Below, one piece after another: positions 1 through 7,614 of a stretch of 64,000 nucleotides of DNA. The translations under genes were made by a program, and so were the position numbers. The notes beneath the pieces were generated by a model that saw only the letters and a list, made by a program, of their open reading frames with translations, was not told the origin of the DNA and made no database searches. The stretch's first letter is position 1. Every line of letters starts with the position of its first letter. The DNA lies in the NCBI RefSeq assembly GCF_916618955.1, contig NZ_OU745390.1, positions 4,154,001 through 4,218,000 on the forward strand, written 5' to 3'. The stretch is from Pseudomonas sp. Marseille-Q3773. Its GTDB lineage: Bacteria > Pseudomonadota > Gammaproteobacteria > Pseudomonadales > Pseudomonadaceae.

Positions 1-1
1 T

Positions 2-1450
2 CGCGACTTCGGCTGGAGCCTGACCATGTTCCAGAACGATGACGTCGACCTGATCGCCGAACGCAGCAACCCGGCCGACGAAAACCAGGTCATGATCGAT
101 GGCCAATGGCAGGCGCTGGAAAAGACCGAGCAACAGATCGCCGTGAAGGGCGAAGCACCGGTCACCCTGAGCCTGCGTCGCTCGCCCCACGGCCCGATCG
201 TCAACGACGTGCTGGGCGCCATTGCCGGGCCCACGCCGATCGCCATGTGGTGGGCATTCCTGGAAACCGAAAACCCGATCCTCGACGGCTTCTACCAGAT
301 CAACCGTGCCGATACCTTGGGCAAGATGCGCGAGGCTGCCGCCAAAGTGCACGCGCCCGGGCTGAATTTTGTCTGGGCCAATGCGCGCGGCGACATTGGC
401 TGGTGGGCGGCTGCGCAGTTACCGGTTCGCCCCGACGGGGTCGACCCGGCGTTCATTCTCGACGGGGCCAGGGCCCAGGCCACCAAGCTCGGCTTCTACC
501 CGTTCAGCGTCAACCCGCAGCAGGAAAACCCGGCGCGCGGCTATATCGTCTCGGCCAACTACCAACCGCCGGCAGTGGTGCCGATACCGGGTTACTACAA
601 CCTGCCAGACCGGGGCCGTCAGCTCGACAACCAATTGGCCAACCCCGAGGTGAAGTGGGACACCCAGAACAGCCAGCAGCTGCAACTGGGCACCGCCAGC
701 GATTATGGCCCGCGTACCCTTGCCCCGTTGTTGGCAACGCTGCGCGCGGTGGCCGAGGGTGACGAAGAGAAGGAACTGGTGGAGCAACTGGCCGCCTGGA
801 CAGGCGACTATCCGCTGGATTCGGTCAGCGCCACGCTGTTCAACCAGTTCCTCTACGAACTGGCGTTTGCCGCACTGCATGACGAACTGGGCGATACCTG
901 GTTCCCGGTGCTGATCAGCACCCGTGTCATCGACGCCGCCCTGCCACGCCTGGCGGCGGATGCCGGTTCGCCCTGGTGGAACACCCGTGGTGGCAACCAG
1001 CGCACCGACCGTAGCGCCGTCGTGCGCGTAGCCTGGCAGCACAGCCTGAAGCACCTGCGCGACACCTTGGGCAACGACCCGGCCAGCTGGCAGTGGGGCA
1101 AGGCGCACACCCTGACCCACAACCACCCGCTTGGGGTGAAGAAGCCACTGCACCTGCTGTTCAACGTCGGCCCGTTCGCCGCGCCGGGCACCCACGAGGT
1201 ACCAAACAACCTCTCGGCGAAGATCGGCCCGGCGCCATGGCCGGTGAACTACGGGCCATCTACCCGACGGCTGATCGACTTCGCCGATGCCGGGCAGGCG
1301 CTGACCAGCAACCCGGTCGGGCAGAGTGGCGTACCGTTCGACAGGCATTACTCGGACCAGGCCGAGGGCTATGTGCAGGGGCAGTACCAGCGGGTGCAGA
1401 TGGGCATGATACCGGCGCAAAGTAGCTTGCGACTGGTACCAGGGCCGTGA
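2..1450 (+). CDS. Penicillin acylase family protein, 3' part (5' end outside window)
   Basis: The frame is open from base 2, ahead of the first internal ATG at 26, so this is the C-terminal 482 residues of a longer protein. Family members are periplasmic Ntn-hydrolases that cleave amide bonds (penicillins, acyl-homoserine lactones and similar acyl amides) after autocatalytic cleavage into alpha and beta chains. The segment PGLNFVWANARGDIGWW has the layout of the family's oxyanion-hole Asn region, and NHPLGVKKPL and the C-terminal RLIDFAD-type block also fit the beta chain. The nucleophilic Ser at the start of the beta chain would be upstream of the window. The substrate cannot be told; acyl-homoserine lactone acylases such as QuiP belong to the same family, but nothing here proves that role. 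Confidence 0.85.
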   Translation, partial: RDFGWSLTMFQNDDVDLIAERSNPADENQVMIDGQWQALEKTEQQIAVKGEAPVTLSLRRSPHGPIVNDVLGAIAGPTPIAMWWAFLETENPILDGFYQINRADTLGKMREAAAKVHAPGLNFVWANARGDIGWWAAAQLPVRPDGVDPAFILDGARAQATKLGFYPFSVNPQQENPARGYIVSANYQPPAVVPIPGYYNLPDRGRQLDNQLANPEVKWDTQNSQQLQLGTASDYGPRTLAPLLATLRAVAEGDEEKELVEQLAAWTGDYPLDSVSATLFNQFLYELAFAALHDELGDTWFPVLISTRVIDAALPRLAADAGSPWWNTRGGNQRTDRSAVVRVAWQHSLKHLRDTLGNDPASWQWGKAHTLTHNHPLGVKKPLHLLFNVGPFAAPGTHEVPNNLSAKIGPAPWPVNYGPSTRRLIDFADAGQALTSNPVGQSGVPFDRHYSDQAEGYVQGQYQRVQMGMIPAQSSLRLVPGP

Positions 1451-1472
1451 GGGTCTGCTTCCGCGCCCACCC

Positions 1473-1516
1473 TGTAAGAGCGGCTTAGTGTCGCGATGGG
1501 CCGCACAGCGGCCCCA
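1473..1516. repeat. Short palindromic repeat of the GGCCGCA-AGCGGC type
   Basis: The stretch reads roughly TGTAAGAGCGGCTTAGTGTCGCGATGGGCCGCACAGCGGCCCC. Near-identical copies lie at 2461-2503 and 38784-38826, each between genes. This is a second REP-like family, distinct from the GGGAGCGGGxxxxCCCGC family seen elsewhere in the window. Confidence 0.6.
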
Positions 1517-1559
1517 ACAATTCCAAATTCTCTACAGTCCCCCAGCCGAGACCCACTTC

Positions 1560-2378
1560 ATGCAAAGACACTTCATCGAAATCGACGGCGCCCGGATGAG
1601 CTACGTCGACCAAGGCCAGGGCTTCCCGGTCCTGCTCGGCCACAACTATCTATGGTCCGCCGACATGTGGCAGCCACAGATCGACGCTTTGTCAGCTCAC
1701 TTTCGCGTCATCGTGCCCGAGCTGTGGGGCCACGGCGGCTCCGACGCCCCACCCGCCACTACGACCGACATGAGCGCCCTCGCCCGCCAGCACCTGGCGC
1801 TGCTGGACGCCCTGGATATCGGCCAATGCCACCTGGTCGGCCTGTCGGTCGGTGGCATGTGGGGCGCGCAGTTGGCGCTGGAGCACCCGCACCGGGTCGA
1901 CCGCCTGGTGCTGATGGATACTTACCTCGGTGCCGAACCGGAGGCGACGCGGATCAAGTATTTCGGCCTCCTGGACGCCGCCAGCGCCGCGGGTATGTTC
2001 CCGGAACCCTTGCTGGATATCGTCGTGCCGATCTTCTTCCACGCGGGCGGGCAGACGGTGCCGCTGGTGCGGGAAACTTTCCGTGCAGCGCTGAAGGCCA
2101 GCAGTGCCGAGGTGATTCGGCAAAGCCTCGATCCGCTGGGGCGAGTGATTTTCGGCCGACCGGACCTGTTGCCACGACTGGGTGAGCTGGCCAGCGAGCG
2201 GACCATCGTGGTCTGTGGCGACCAGGACATTCCACGGCCGCCTGAAGAGTCCAGCGAGATGGCGCGGCTCATTGGTTGCCTGGCAGCGCAGATTCCGTTT
2301 GCCGGGCATATTTCGAGCCTGGAGAACCCACGGGTGGTCAATGAGTTCCTGTTGAATTGGTTGCCGCGTAACCCTTGA
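1560..2378 (+). CDS. Alpha/beta hydrolase
   Basis: A 272-residue alpha/beta-hydrolase-fold enzyme, probably cytosolic since no signal peptide is seen. The nucleophile elbow is GLSVGG near residue 97, the acid is in VVCGDQD and the catalytic His in FAGHISSLENP near the C-terminus. HN in LLGHNYLW occupies the usual HG oxyanion position. The reading frame is open from a GTG at 1488, but the ATG at 1560 gives the normal family N-terminus (QRHFIEIDGARMSYVDQG); the upstream part overlaps a REP-like repeat. The substrate is unknown. Esterases, haloperoxidase-like enzymes and dicarboxylate-lactone hydrolases share this layout. It stands alone, 110 bp after the acylase gene. Confidence 0.85.
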   Translation: MQRHFIEIDGARMSYVDQGQGFPVLLGHNYLWSADMWQPQIDALSAHFRVIVPELWGHGGSDAPPATTTDMSALARQHLALLDALDIGQCHLVGLSVGGMWGAQLALEHPHRVDRLVLMDTYLGAEPEATRIKYFGLLDAASAAGMFPEPLLDIVVPIFFHAGGQTVPLVRETFRAALKASSAEVIRQSLDPLGRVIFGRPDLLPRLGELASERTIVVCGDQDIPRPPEESSEMARLIGCLAAQIPFAGHISSLENPRVVNEFLLNWLPRNP

Positions 2379-2460
2379 GCTAGCCAGCACCGCCTTGCAG
2401 CCCTTTCGCAACACCAGGCCGCCCAGCGAGAGAACGCGTAGCCTCGGCTTGCGCATGCTC

Positions 2461-2503
2461 TTGCAGGAGCGGCCTTGTATCGCGCTGGCCGCAGGGCGGC
2501 CCC
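2461..2503. repeat. REP-like palindrome, GGCCGCA-AGCGGC family
   Basis: TGCAGGAGCGGCCTTGTATCGCG followed by TGGCCGCAGGGCGGCCCC. It closely matches the copy at 38784-38826 and lies between the convergent hydrolase and binding-protein genes. Confidence 0.65.
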
Positions 2504-2513
2504 CTTCAAACAG

Positions 2514-3386
2514 TCAACCCTGCCATTTGCCGCCTTCGACGATCACGCTTTCCGGCTTGGTGTCATCGCTCAGCTCCTTGCGCACGTACTGGTCATACAG
2601 TTTCAGCAGGAACTTTTCTTCCCCCAGCTTGGCCAACTCGGCATTGACCCAATCACGCAGCTCGATATTGCCTTTCTTCACCGCCGGTGCAATCGGTGCC
2701 TCGTCACCCAGCAGCTCAGGCAGCACACGGTAGCCCGGGTTCTGCTTGGCCCAGCTGAACAAGATCAGGTTGTCCTGCGCATAGGCATCGCCACGCCCTG
2801 TGGCCAGCGCTTGCAGCGACTCACTGTTCTTCTCGAACTTGAGCAGCTTCCAGTCCGGGTGATTCCTGGTCAGCCAGATATCGGCGGTGGTGCCGGTGGT
2901 GACGATGATGGTCTTGTCGGCCAGGTCATCGAGTTTCTGAACCGGGCTGCCGTCCGCCACGATCGCCTGCACGGCAACGCGCAGGTTGGGGTTGGTGAAG
3001 TCCACCGCTTCCTTGCGCTCTGGAGTCACGGTCATGTTGGCGAGAATCAGGTCGACCTTGTCGCTCTGCAGGAACGGGATACGGCTGGCCGGCTCCACGG
3101 CAACGAACTCGACCTTGTTCTCGTCACCCAGCAGGTCCTTGGCCAGGCGCCGGCCAATGTCAGTGTCAAAGCCCACATAGCGGCCCTTTTCATCGACGAA
3201 ACCGAACGGCGGCTTGTCGGTGAACACCCCGACAATCAGCTTGTCGCGCGCCTTGATGGTTTCCAGGTAGCTGGTGGCCGGCGATGCGGCCGCCGGCTTG
3301 GGTGGTTCCTCGGCCTTGTTGCAGCCGGCCAGCAGGGCCAGGCCGAACAGCGGCGCCAGCAGTTTAGTGAAGTTGGCAGTTTTCAT
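2514..3386 (-). CDS. Amino-acid ABC transporter substrate-binding lipoprotein
   Basis: A 290-residue family-3 (GlnH/FliY-like) solute-binding protein. The N-terminus MKTANFTKLLAPLFGLALLAGC ends in a lipobox (LAGC), so it should be a lipid-anchored periplasmic protein. It is followed by a Pro/Ala linker, then GVFTDKPPFGFVDEKGRYVGFD and DLILANMTVTPERKEAVDFT, both typical of polar amino-acid binding proteins, the latter near the substrate site. It is the last gene of a four-gene leftward operon (permease, permease, ATPase, binding protein) and its start overlaps the ATPase stop by 4 bp. The location beside metQ, cys and osc genes suggests cystine or another sulphur amino acid, but that is inference; glutamate or aspartate cannot be excluded. 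Confidence 0.88.
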   Translation of the reverse strand: MKTANFTKLLAPLFGLALLAGCNKAEEPPKPAAASPATSYLETIKARDKLIVGVFTDKPPFGFVDEKGRYVGFDTDIGRRLAKDLLGDENKVEFVAVEPASRIPFLQSDKVDLILANMTVTPERKEAVDFTNPNLRVAVQAIVADGSPVQKLDDLADKTIIVTTGTTADIWLTRNHPDWKLLKFEKNSESLQALATGRGDAYAQDNLILFSWAKQNPGYRVLPELLGDEAPIAPAVKKGNIELRDWVNAELAKLGEEKFLLKLYDQYVRKELSDDTKPESVIVEGGKWQG

Positions 3387-4156
3387 GACAGTTCCTTGTG
3401 CAGTGTCTTCGGCAGGCTTTCTACGAAGGAGAATTTCTCCAGGAACTGCTGCGCGCGTGCGGTCTGCGGTCGGGTGAAGAAGCTCTCGGGGGCGCCCTGT
3501 TCAAGGATCCTGCCGGCCTCCATGAACACGATGCGGTCGGCAACCGCGCGAGCGAAGGCCATTTCGTGGGTAACGATGAGCAAGGTCATGCCGTCGCGGG
3601 CCAGGCCCTGGATCACCTGCAGCACCTCCTTGACCATTTCTGGGTCGAGGGCTGCGGTGACTTCGTCGAACAGCATCACCTCGGGGTTCATGCACAGCGA
3701 ACGCACAATCGCGATGCGTTGCTGCTGGCCCCCGGACAACTGCCGGGGAAAGGCATCGCGCTTGTCCAGCAGGCCGACCCGCGCCAGCAGCGCCTCGGCT
3801 TGCGCCTGCGCTTCGGCGCGCTCGCGCTTCTGCACCTTGAGCGGGCCGAGCAGCAGGTTGTCGATCACGCTCATATGGCCGAACAGGTGATAGCTCTGGA
3901 ACACCATGCCAACCCGCTGGCGGATGGCGCGCCAGTCGGTGCGCGGGTCGAGCAGCTCCTGCCCAGCCAGGCGCAGGTGGCCGCCGTGGGCCTGCTCCAG
4001 GCCGTTGAGGCAACGCAGCAGGGTGCTTTTGCCACAGCCGCTGGGGCCGAGGATGACCACCACTTCGCCGGCCGCCACCTTCAGGTCGACGCCCTTGAGC
4101 ACCTGTTGCTCGCCGAAGAACTTGTTGAAACCCTGGAATTCGATCAATGCGCTCAT
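3383..4156 (-). CDS. Amino-acid ABC transporter ATP-binding protein
   Basis: A 257-residue GlnQ/HisP-type nucleotide-binding subunit. Walker A is GPSGCGKST at residues 37-45, the Q-loop is VGMVFQSYHLFGHM, the signature LSGGQQQRIAI and the H-loop LLIVTHEM. Walker B reads VMLFDEVTAALDPE, where most relatives have DEPTSALDPE; the catalytic Glu is kept but the Pro is Val. The frame runs further upstream, but the start at 4156 (MSALIEFQGFNKFFG) is the family start and overlaps the permease stop by 4 bp (ATGA), indicating translational coupling. Confidence 0.93.
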   Translation of the reverse strand: MSALIEFQGFNKFFGEQQVLKGVDLKVAAGEVVVILGPSGCGKSTLLRCLNGLEQAHGGHLRLAGQELLDPRTDWRAIRQRVGMVFQSYHLFGHMSVIDNLLLGPLKVQKRERAEAQAQAEALLARVGLLDKRDAFPRQLSGGQQQRIAIVRSLCMNPEVMLFDEVTAALDPEMVKEVLQVIQGLARDGMTLLIVTHEMAFARAVADRIVFMEAGRILEQGAPESFFTRPQTARAQQFLEKFSFVESLPKTLHKELS

Positions 4157-4812
4157 GAGTGGGCCCAGCGGCGTTCCAGCACGCGCGAAGCGGCGGACAG
4201 CGGATAACAGACGATGAAGAAGAACAGGAACAAGGCGCCGTAGATCAGCACCGATTCGTAGGTGCGTTCGATGATCTGCTGGCCGGCCTTGATCACCTCG
4301 ACCACGCCGATCAGCACCGCCAGCGAACTGGTCTTGATGATCCGCGTGTAGATGTTGATGGTCGGCGGGGTCATGCGCTTGAGCGCCTGCGGCAACAGGA
4401 CATAGCCATACAGCTGCCAGCCGGCCAGGCCAATCGACAACCCGGCCTCGCGCTGGCCGCGCGGTAGCGAACGCAGTGCGCCCCGCACCACCTCGCCAAC
4501 CTCGCTGGCGCCCCAGAGGCCCAGCACCAGTACCGCGCACCAGAAGCTGGGAATGCTCAGGCCGAAGAAGATCGGCAGGCCGAAAAAAACCAGGTACAGC
4601 CAGACCAGCACCGGGATGGCACGAAACAGCTCCAGGTACACCTGCAAGGCGATGCTCAGGACGCGGTTGCCCAGCGTTGCCAACACGCCATAGAGCAAGC
4701 CCCCGAGCGTCGCGAAAAGGATGCCCAGCGCGGAGATGGCCAAGGTCTGCGCGGCGCCGCCAGCCAGCTGCGGCAACGCCTGCAGCAACAGTTCAAAGGC
4801 CGAGCTGGCCAT
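4153..4812 (-). CDS. Amino-acid ABC transporter permease
   Basis: A 219-residue HisM/GltK-type inner-membrane permease with several hydrophobic segments. The EAA-type coupling loop is GQREAGLSIGLAGWQLYGYVLLPQA in the second half. The start was set at 4812 (MASSAFELL) because a strong AAAGGAGG ribosome binding site precedes it; an ATG seven codons upstream would bury that site. It overlaps the upstream permease by 20 bp and the ATPase by 4 bp. It probably forms a heterodimer with the other permease. Confidence 0.9.
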   Translation of the reverse strand: MASSAFELLLQALPQLAGGAAQTLAISALGILFATLGGLLYGVLATLGNRVLSIALQVYLELFRAIPVLVWLYLVFFGLPIFFGLSIPSFWCAVLVLGLWGASEVGEVVRGALRSLPRGQREAGLSIGLAGWQLYGYVLLPQALKRMTPPTINIYTRIIKTSSLAVLIGVVEVIKAGQQIIERTYESVLIYGALFLFFFIVCYPLSAASRVLERRWAHS

Positions 4813-5458
4813 GTTGCAGCCTCCTTTCCACATGACGCAGCAACAACGACAGCGGCAGGAACAGCAGCACGCAGAGCAGGGTCAGCACGGTGAGCATTTC
4901 GTAGGTCTTGTAGTACAGCGCGATGTAGTTCTTGGTGGTGTAGAGAATTTCCGGTACGGCCACCGCCGACACCACGGTGGTTTCCTTGAGCAGGAAGATG
5001 AAGTTGGCGAACAGTGCCGGCAGGCTGAGGATGCCGGCCTGGGGCAACACCACGTGGCGCAGCAGCTGGCCCTCGGACAGGCCGATCGAGCGCCCCGACT
5101 CCAGCTGAGCGCGGGGCACGGCCTCGACACCGGCACGCAGCACCTCGGTGAGGTAGGCACCGCCCATGAAGGTCATGGTGATGATCGCAGCGGCAAAACC
5201 GGAAATCTTCAGGCCCAGGCTGGGCAAGGCGAAATAGACGAAGAACAGCTGGATCAGCAGGGGCGTGTTGCGGGCGAGTTCCACGTAGGCTTTCACCAGA
5301 CGCCACAGGTACGGGGTGCGCAATACCAACAGCGTGGCATTGACCAGGGCAACCAGCAGCGAAGTGCCGATCGCGATCAGGCCGACCTGCAGGGTTACGC
5401 CCATCGCCTTGAGAAAGGCAGGCAGGGTGCCGAGGATGAATGCGGTGTCGAGGGTCAT
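4793..5458 (-). CDS. Amino-acid ABC transporter permease (first gene of operon)
   Basis: A 221-residue polar-amino-acid permease. LVKAYVELARNTPLLIQLFF is the classic N-terminal half signature (ELxRxTPLLVQ) and LESGRSIGLSEGQLLRHVVLPQA the EAA loop. The start is uncertain: MTLDTAFILG at 5458 is the usual family beginning, but an in-frame GTG at 5491 is possible and neither has a clear Shine-Dalgarno. The AT-rich region upstream (5500-5560) carries the palindrome GAATATGCATATTC, which resembles sites near metQ and the RBBP9-like gene. Confidence 0.87.
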   Translation of the reverse strand: MTLDTAFILGTLPAFLKAMGVTLQVGLIAIGTSLLVALVNATLLVLRTPYLWRLVKAYVELARNTPLLIQLFFVYFALPSLGLKISGFAAAIITMTFMGGAYLTEVLRAGVEAVPRAQLESGRSIGLSEGQLLRHVVLPQAGILSLPALFANFIFLLKETTVVSAVAVPEILYTTKNYIALYYKTYEMLTVLTLLCVLLFLPLSLLLRHVERRLQHGQLGL

Positions 5459-5539
5459 GGTGAAGCAGGTCTGCAGGGTGCGCGTGGGCACGATATCTAG
5501 ACTCTAATGATCTAAAAATCTTTTGATAAATACCTTTAT

Positions 5540-5554
5540 GGAATATGCATATTC
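5540..5554. promoter_or_regulatory. Palindromic GGAATATGCATATTC site upstream of the amino-acid ABC operon
   Basis: The 14-bp core GAATATGCATATTC is a perfect palindrome, about 80 bp upstream of the first permease start. Its GGAATATGCA half matches GGAATAAGCA upstream of metQ and GGAATAAGAA upstream of the RBBP9-like gene. A LysR-type sulphur regulator such as CysB is a reasonable candidate, by inference from the gene content. Confidence 0.45.
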
Positions 5555-5601
5555 ACAGAGTTCCGCGCTGGGAGCCCTTTATCAACGGCGCACGCAGAAC
5601 C

Positions 5602-5690
5602 TTGTAGGAGCGGGTTTACCTGCGAAGCAGGCAACGCGGTGGATGGCACGGGCTTCGCCCGTGTTCGCGGGTAAACCCGCTCCCACAGGT
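5602..5690. repeat. Inverted REP pair (REPIN-like)
   Basis: The left arm TTGTAGGAGCGGGTTTACC and the right arm GGGTAAACCCGCTCCCACAG are inverted copies around a short internal hairpin (GGGCTTCGCCC). The same arms recur at about ten intergenic positions in this window. Confidence 0.85.
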
Positions 5691-5707
5691 AACTATGCCT
5701 ACACACG

Positions 5708-5735
5708 AAAACGCCGACACAAGGGTGTCGGCGTT
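5708..5735 (-). terminator. Rho-independent terminator of metQ
   Basis: On the minus strand AACGCCGACA-CCCTTG-TGTCGGCGTT forms a 10-bp stem followed by TTC; 27 bp past the metQ stop. Confidence 0.85.
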
Positions 5736-5761
5736 GGATCCTGCAAGGTTATGCAAGCGCA

Positions 5762-6547
5762 TCAGAACGCCGGCAGTACGGCCCCTTCGTACTTCTTGGC
5801 AATGAACGCTTTCACTTCCGGGCTGGTCAGGGCCTTGGCCAGTTTCTGGATGGCTTCGCTGTCCTTGTTGTCCGGGCGGGCAACCAGGAAGTTCACGTAC
5901 GGCGAGTCGCTGCCTTCGATCACCAGCGCATCCTTGGCCGGGTTCAGGCCGGCTTCCAGGGCGTAGTTGGTGTTGATCATGTCCAGGTCGACCTGGTCCA
6001 GCACGCGCGGCAGCATGGCCGATTCAAGCTCGCGGAACTTCAGCTTTTTCGGGTTCTCGGCGATGTCCTTGGGTGTGGCAAGGGCATTTTTCGGGTCTTT
6101 CAGGGTAATCAGGCCAGCCTTCTGCAGCAGCAGCAGGGCACGGCCGCTGTTGCTACCCTCGTTGGGGATGGCAACGGTAGCGCCTTCTTTCAGCTCGCTC
6201 AGGTTCTTGACCTTCTTCGAGTAGCCACCGAACGGCTCGACGTGAACGCCGATCACGGTTTCCAGGTGGGTGCCCTTGCCTTCGTTGAAGTTCTGCAGGT
6301 ACGGCAGGGTCTGGAAGTAGTTGGCGTCCAGGCGTTTCTGGTCAACTTGCACGTTGGGCTGCACGTAGTCGGTGAACACCTTGATCTGCAGGTCCACGCC
6401 TTCCTTGGCCAGGGTCGGCTTGATCAGCTCGAGGATTTCAGCGTGCGGTACCGGGGTAGCGGCAACCACCAGTTTCTCGGCGGCAGCAGCCAGGCCGGCG
6501 AACGACAGGGCAGCAGCCAGGGCGGTGGTCAGCAGGGTCTTCTTCAT
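5762..6547 (-). CDS. metQ: MetQ/NlpA-family ABC substrate-binding protein
   Basis: A 261-residue periplasmic binding protein of the MetQ family, which delivers methionine (or a related sulphur compound) to a MetNI transporter. Family signatures include VAATPVPHAEIL after the leader, YVQPNVQVDQKRLDANYFQT and AIPNEGSNSGRALLLLQKAG. The leader MKKTLLTTALAAALSFAGLAAAA has no lipobox Cys, so a soluble periplasmic form is expected, whereas E. coli MetQ is a lipoprotein. The start at 6547 follows AAGGATCACC; an ATG-like start nine codons upstream lacks a site. No metN or metI lies beside it, so partners must be encoded elsewhere. AT-rich GGAATAA motifs lie about 100-130 bp upstream. Confidence 0.9.
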   Translation of the reverse strand: MKKTLLTTALAAALSFAGLAAAAEKLVVAATPVPHAEILELIKPTLAKEGVDLQIKVFTDYVQPNVQVDQKRLDANYFQTLPYLQNFNEGKGTHLETVIGVHVEPFGGYSKKVKNLSELKEGATVAIPNEGSNSGRALLLLQKAGLITLKDPKNALATPKDIAENPKKLKFRELESAMLPRVLDQVDLDMINTNYALEAGLNPAKDALVIEGSDSPYVNFLVARPDNKDSEAIQKLAKALTSPEVKAFIAKKYEGAVLPAF

Positions 6548-6641
6548 GGTGATCCTTGTTCTGGTTCTGGCCATCGACGATGGCGAATCGGGTGCCCAAC
6601 CGGTTCATCAGCGGGCGTACGGCGGACAATACCTAGATTTT

Positions 6642-6680
6642 TTATTCCGTAAAAATATCTTTTATTTAGCTGCTTATTCC
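6642..6680 (-). promoter_or_regulatory. AT-rich candidate operator/promoter of metQ
   Basis: Read on the minus strand, this stretch begins GGAATAAGCAGCTAAATAAA and ends CGGAATAAA, two direct GGAATAA copies about 32 bp apart. GGAATAAGCAGCTA matches GGAATAAGAAGCTA at 8261-8274 in 13 of 14 positions. Probably the binding region of a sulphur-responsive activator (CysB-like is inference). Confidence 0.5.
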
Positions 6681-6721
6681 AAAACCAAATTGCCATCAAC
6701 CACTTTGTTCATGAGCGGCGT

Positions 6722-7552
6722 CTAGCGCGCAGGGCTGGGCAGATCGAGGTCCTTCGGCAAGATTTCCTCGCCGTCATTCACCAGCAGGGCGAAGTGGATA
6801 ATGTTCTCCAGCTCGCGGGTGTTGCCCGGCCAGAGGTGCGCTTCCAGCAGCTGTTGCGCGGCCACGCTCACCAGCGGCACAGGCCTTTGCAGGCGTGCGC
6901 TGTAGATGCCGACGAAATACTCGGCCAATGGCAGGATGTCGCCCGGCCGCTCACGCAGTGGCGGCAGCTCCAGCGCCCCTTCGCGCAGGTACTGGTACAG
7001 GCGCTCGTTGAAGCGCCCCGCGCTTACCACCCGGGCCAGGTCGATGCTGGTGGCGGCCACCAGGCGTACGTCTACCGGCTGCGGCTGCTGCGCGCCGACC
7101 CGGGTAACCTCGCGGTTTTCCAGGGCGGCCAGCAGCTTGCCCTGAATGGCCAGCGGCAAATCGGCGATCTCGTCCAGGTACAGCGTGCCGCCGTTGGCCG
7201 AGCCAAACCAGCCGGCGCGGCTGCTGGCCGTGCCCGCGTGGCTACCTGCGCTGTAGCCGAACAGCTCGGCATCGGCATAGGTGGGGCTGATGGCCGCGCA
7301 GTTGACCGACACGAACAACCCTCCGCGGTCACTGGCGCGGTGAATCTGCCGCGCCAGCAGCTCCTTGCCGGTGCCGGTTTCGCCACGGATCAGCACCGGC
7401 AGGGGCTGTGGCGCCAGGCGTTCGAGTTGCTCGCGCAACTGCTGGGAACGCGGGTCGATGAATACCAGCGCCTTGGCGCGAATGCTCAACGGGCTCTTGT
7501 CCAGTTCGGGGAAAGTCAGCAACGGCTGGCCAAACGGGTTTTGCAAAGTCAT
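6722..7552 (-). CDS. Sigma-54-type AAA+ domain protein lacking GAFTGA and HTH
   Basis: A 276-residue protein that is almost only the AAA+ domain of bacterial enhancer-binding proteins. Walker A is GETGTGKE, Walker B GGTLYLDEIADLP, then LPPLRERPGDI and sensor II LWPGNTRELENI. Where active sigma-54 activators carry GAFTGA, this reads ELFGYSAGSHAGTASS, so the sigma-54 contact loop is not conserved. The protein ends LPKDLDLPSPAR, just where a Fis-type HTH would begin, and has only about 45 residues before the AAA+ core. The start at 7552 follows GGTGGGAG; the longer frame upstream overlaps the neighbouring gene. It may be an anti-activator or a partner of another enhancer-binding protein. It sits 62 bp downstream of the RBBP9-like gene. 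Confidence 0.82.
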   Translation of the reverse strand: MTLQNPFGQPLLTFPELDKSPLSIRAKALVFIDPRSQQLREQLERLAPQPLPVLIRGETGTGKELLARQIHRASDRGGLFVSVNCAAISPTYADAELFGYSAGSHAGTASSRAGWFGSANGGTLYLDEIADLPLAIQGKLLAALENREVTRVGAQQPQPVDVRLVAATSIDLARVVSAGRFNERLYQYLREGALELPPLRERPGDILPLAEYFVGIYSARLQRPVPLVSVAAQQLLEAHLWPGNTRELENIIHFALLVNDGEEILPKDLDLPSPAR

Positions 7553-7614
7553 GACGAACTCCCACCCCAGGCCTGCAGTGGCCGGGCGTCGGCAAACGGT
7601 AAACAGTAGGGTGA

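Larger units (their letters stand above)
5459..5761. other. Intergenic region: promoter of the amino-acid ABC operon, REP pair, metQ terminator
   Basis: About 300 bp without a gene. From left to right it holds the AT-rich leader and probable leftward promoter of the amino-acid ABC operon (about 5495-5560), an inverted REP pair (5602-5690) and the terminator of metQ (5708-5735). No further coding potential is seen. Confidence 0.7.

Noticed and set aside
2475..3890. A 471-codon open frame on the plus strand
   Set aside because: Antisense to the amino-acid binding protein and ATPase genes.
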